From Actinomycetes bacterium (GTDB lineage: Bacteria; Actinomycetota; Acidimicrobiia; Acidimicrobiales; Palsa-688): DNA of 6,337 nt. The translations under genes and the position numbers were made by a program. The notes below the pieces were generated by a model, which saw only the letters and a program-made list of their open reading frames with translations, was not told the origin of the DNA and did not search any database. Shown here in pieces: positions 6,221-6,337 of the stretch. Numbering within the stretch: position 1 is the first letter of the stretch; every line of letters begins with the position of its first letter. The stretch lies in the NCBI GenBank assembly GCA_021846485.1, contig JAJZWW010000200.1:1-6337 (forward strand). Direction: 5' to 3'.

Positions 6221-6337
6221 TGCGTATCGTTGTCGCGATGCGACAGTTGCCCGATCTCGTGGAGGAGCTGGAGGTCAACCCCGAGGGCGACGACATCGAC
6301 CGTGAGCTGGTCAAGTTCGTCAGCAACGAGTGGGACG
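6220..6337 (+). CDS. etfB: Electron transfer flavoprotein beta subunit (EtfB/FixA family), N-terminal part, cut by the window end
   Basis: The 39 visible residues begin MRIVVAMRQLPDLVEELEVN and end KFVSNEWD. They follow the EtfB start: the beta-strand MrIVVcvKqvPD, a variable acidic segment, then the xxxNExD motif that precedes the long helix of the AMP/FAD-binding domain. Canonical EtfB often has Lys in VKQVPD and a cysteine before it; here the segment is AMRQLPD. EtfB pairs with EtfA to bind FAD (and AMP or a second FAD) and passes electrons between dehydrogenases and a quinone oxidoreductase. Its place at the end of an Hdr and lipoate-assembly operon points to the ETF-linked kind of sHdr cluster; etfA should follow. 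Whether it is of the bifurcating kind cannot be judged from this fragment. Confidence 0.85.
   Translation, partial: MRIVVAMRQLPDLVEELEVNPEGDDIDRELVKFVSNEWD

Noticed and set aside
1..6337. Terminators, tRNA or other RNA genes, CRISPR repeats, insertion sequences and attachment sites
   Set aside because: The window is almost wholly coding with no intergenic space. I saw no hairpin followed by a T-run, no regularly spaced repeats, and no transposase or terminal inverted repeats.

Overview
The window is a strongly G+C-rich stretch of DNA carrying one tightly packed operon, all on the + strand. Genes abut or overlap by a few bases, GTG starts are common, and no gap between genes exceeds 2 nt. Composition and codon use suggest a high-GC bacterium, most likely an actinobacterium (Acidimicrobiia or Thermoleophilia type) or a similar lineage. 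This is inference: no taxonomic marker gene is present.

Layout: (1) 3-167, the last 54 residues of an unrecognised protein; (2) 170-1480, an iron-sulfur protein of the heterodisulfide reductase HdrC-HdrB/HdrD fusion type; (3) 1455-2489, a divergent lipoate-protein ligase-like protein; (4) 2486-2980, a GcvH-like lipoate-binding protein (LbpA type); (5) 2977-3966, a radical SAM enzyme of the LipS type; (6) 3963-5078, a second, more canonical lipoate-protein ligase with a fused accessory domain (sLpl(AB) type); (7) 5075-6220, a second LipS-type radical SAM enzyme; (8) 6220-6337, the first 39 residues of an electron-transfer flavoprotein beta subunit, cut by the window end.

The combination of an Hdr-like Fe-S subunit, a lipoate-binding protein, a dedicated lipoate ligase, two radical SAM lipoyl synthases and ETF matches the sulfur-oxidising heterodisulfide reductase-like (sHdr) system, in the variant linked to EtfAB (called type II in the literature as I recall it). 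In the model for such systems, LbpA is a lipoylated carrier that presents sulfur or delivers electrons to the sHdr complex in the cytoplasm. sLpl(AB) loads octanoate or lipoate onto LbpA, LipS2 adds sulfur at C8 and LipS1 at C6 of the octanoyl chain. Electrons would leave the Hdr core through EtfAB, probably towards the quinone pool. The core genes hdrC1/B1/A would lie just upstream and etfA just downstream, both outside the window.

The most unusual points are an HdrD-like protein whose first CCG domain has lost all recognisable cysteines and whose second has an altered CxxC; two different ligase paralogues for one visible lipoyl acceptor; and the interleaving of lipoate-assembly genes between the Hdr and ETF genes.
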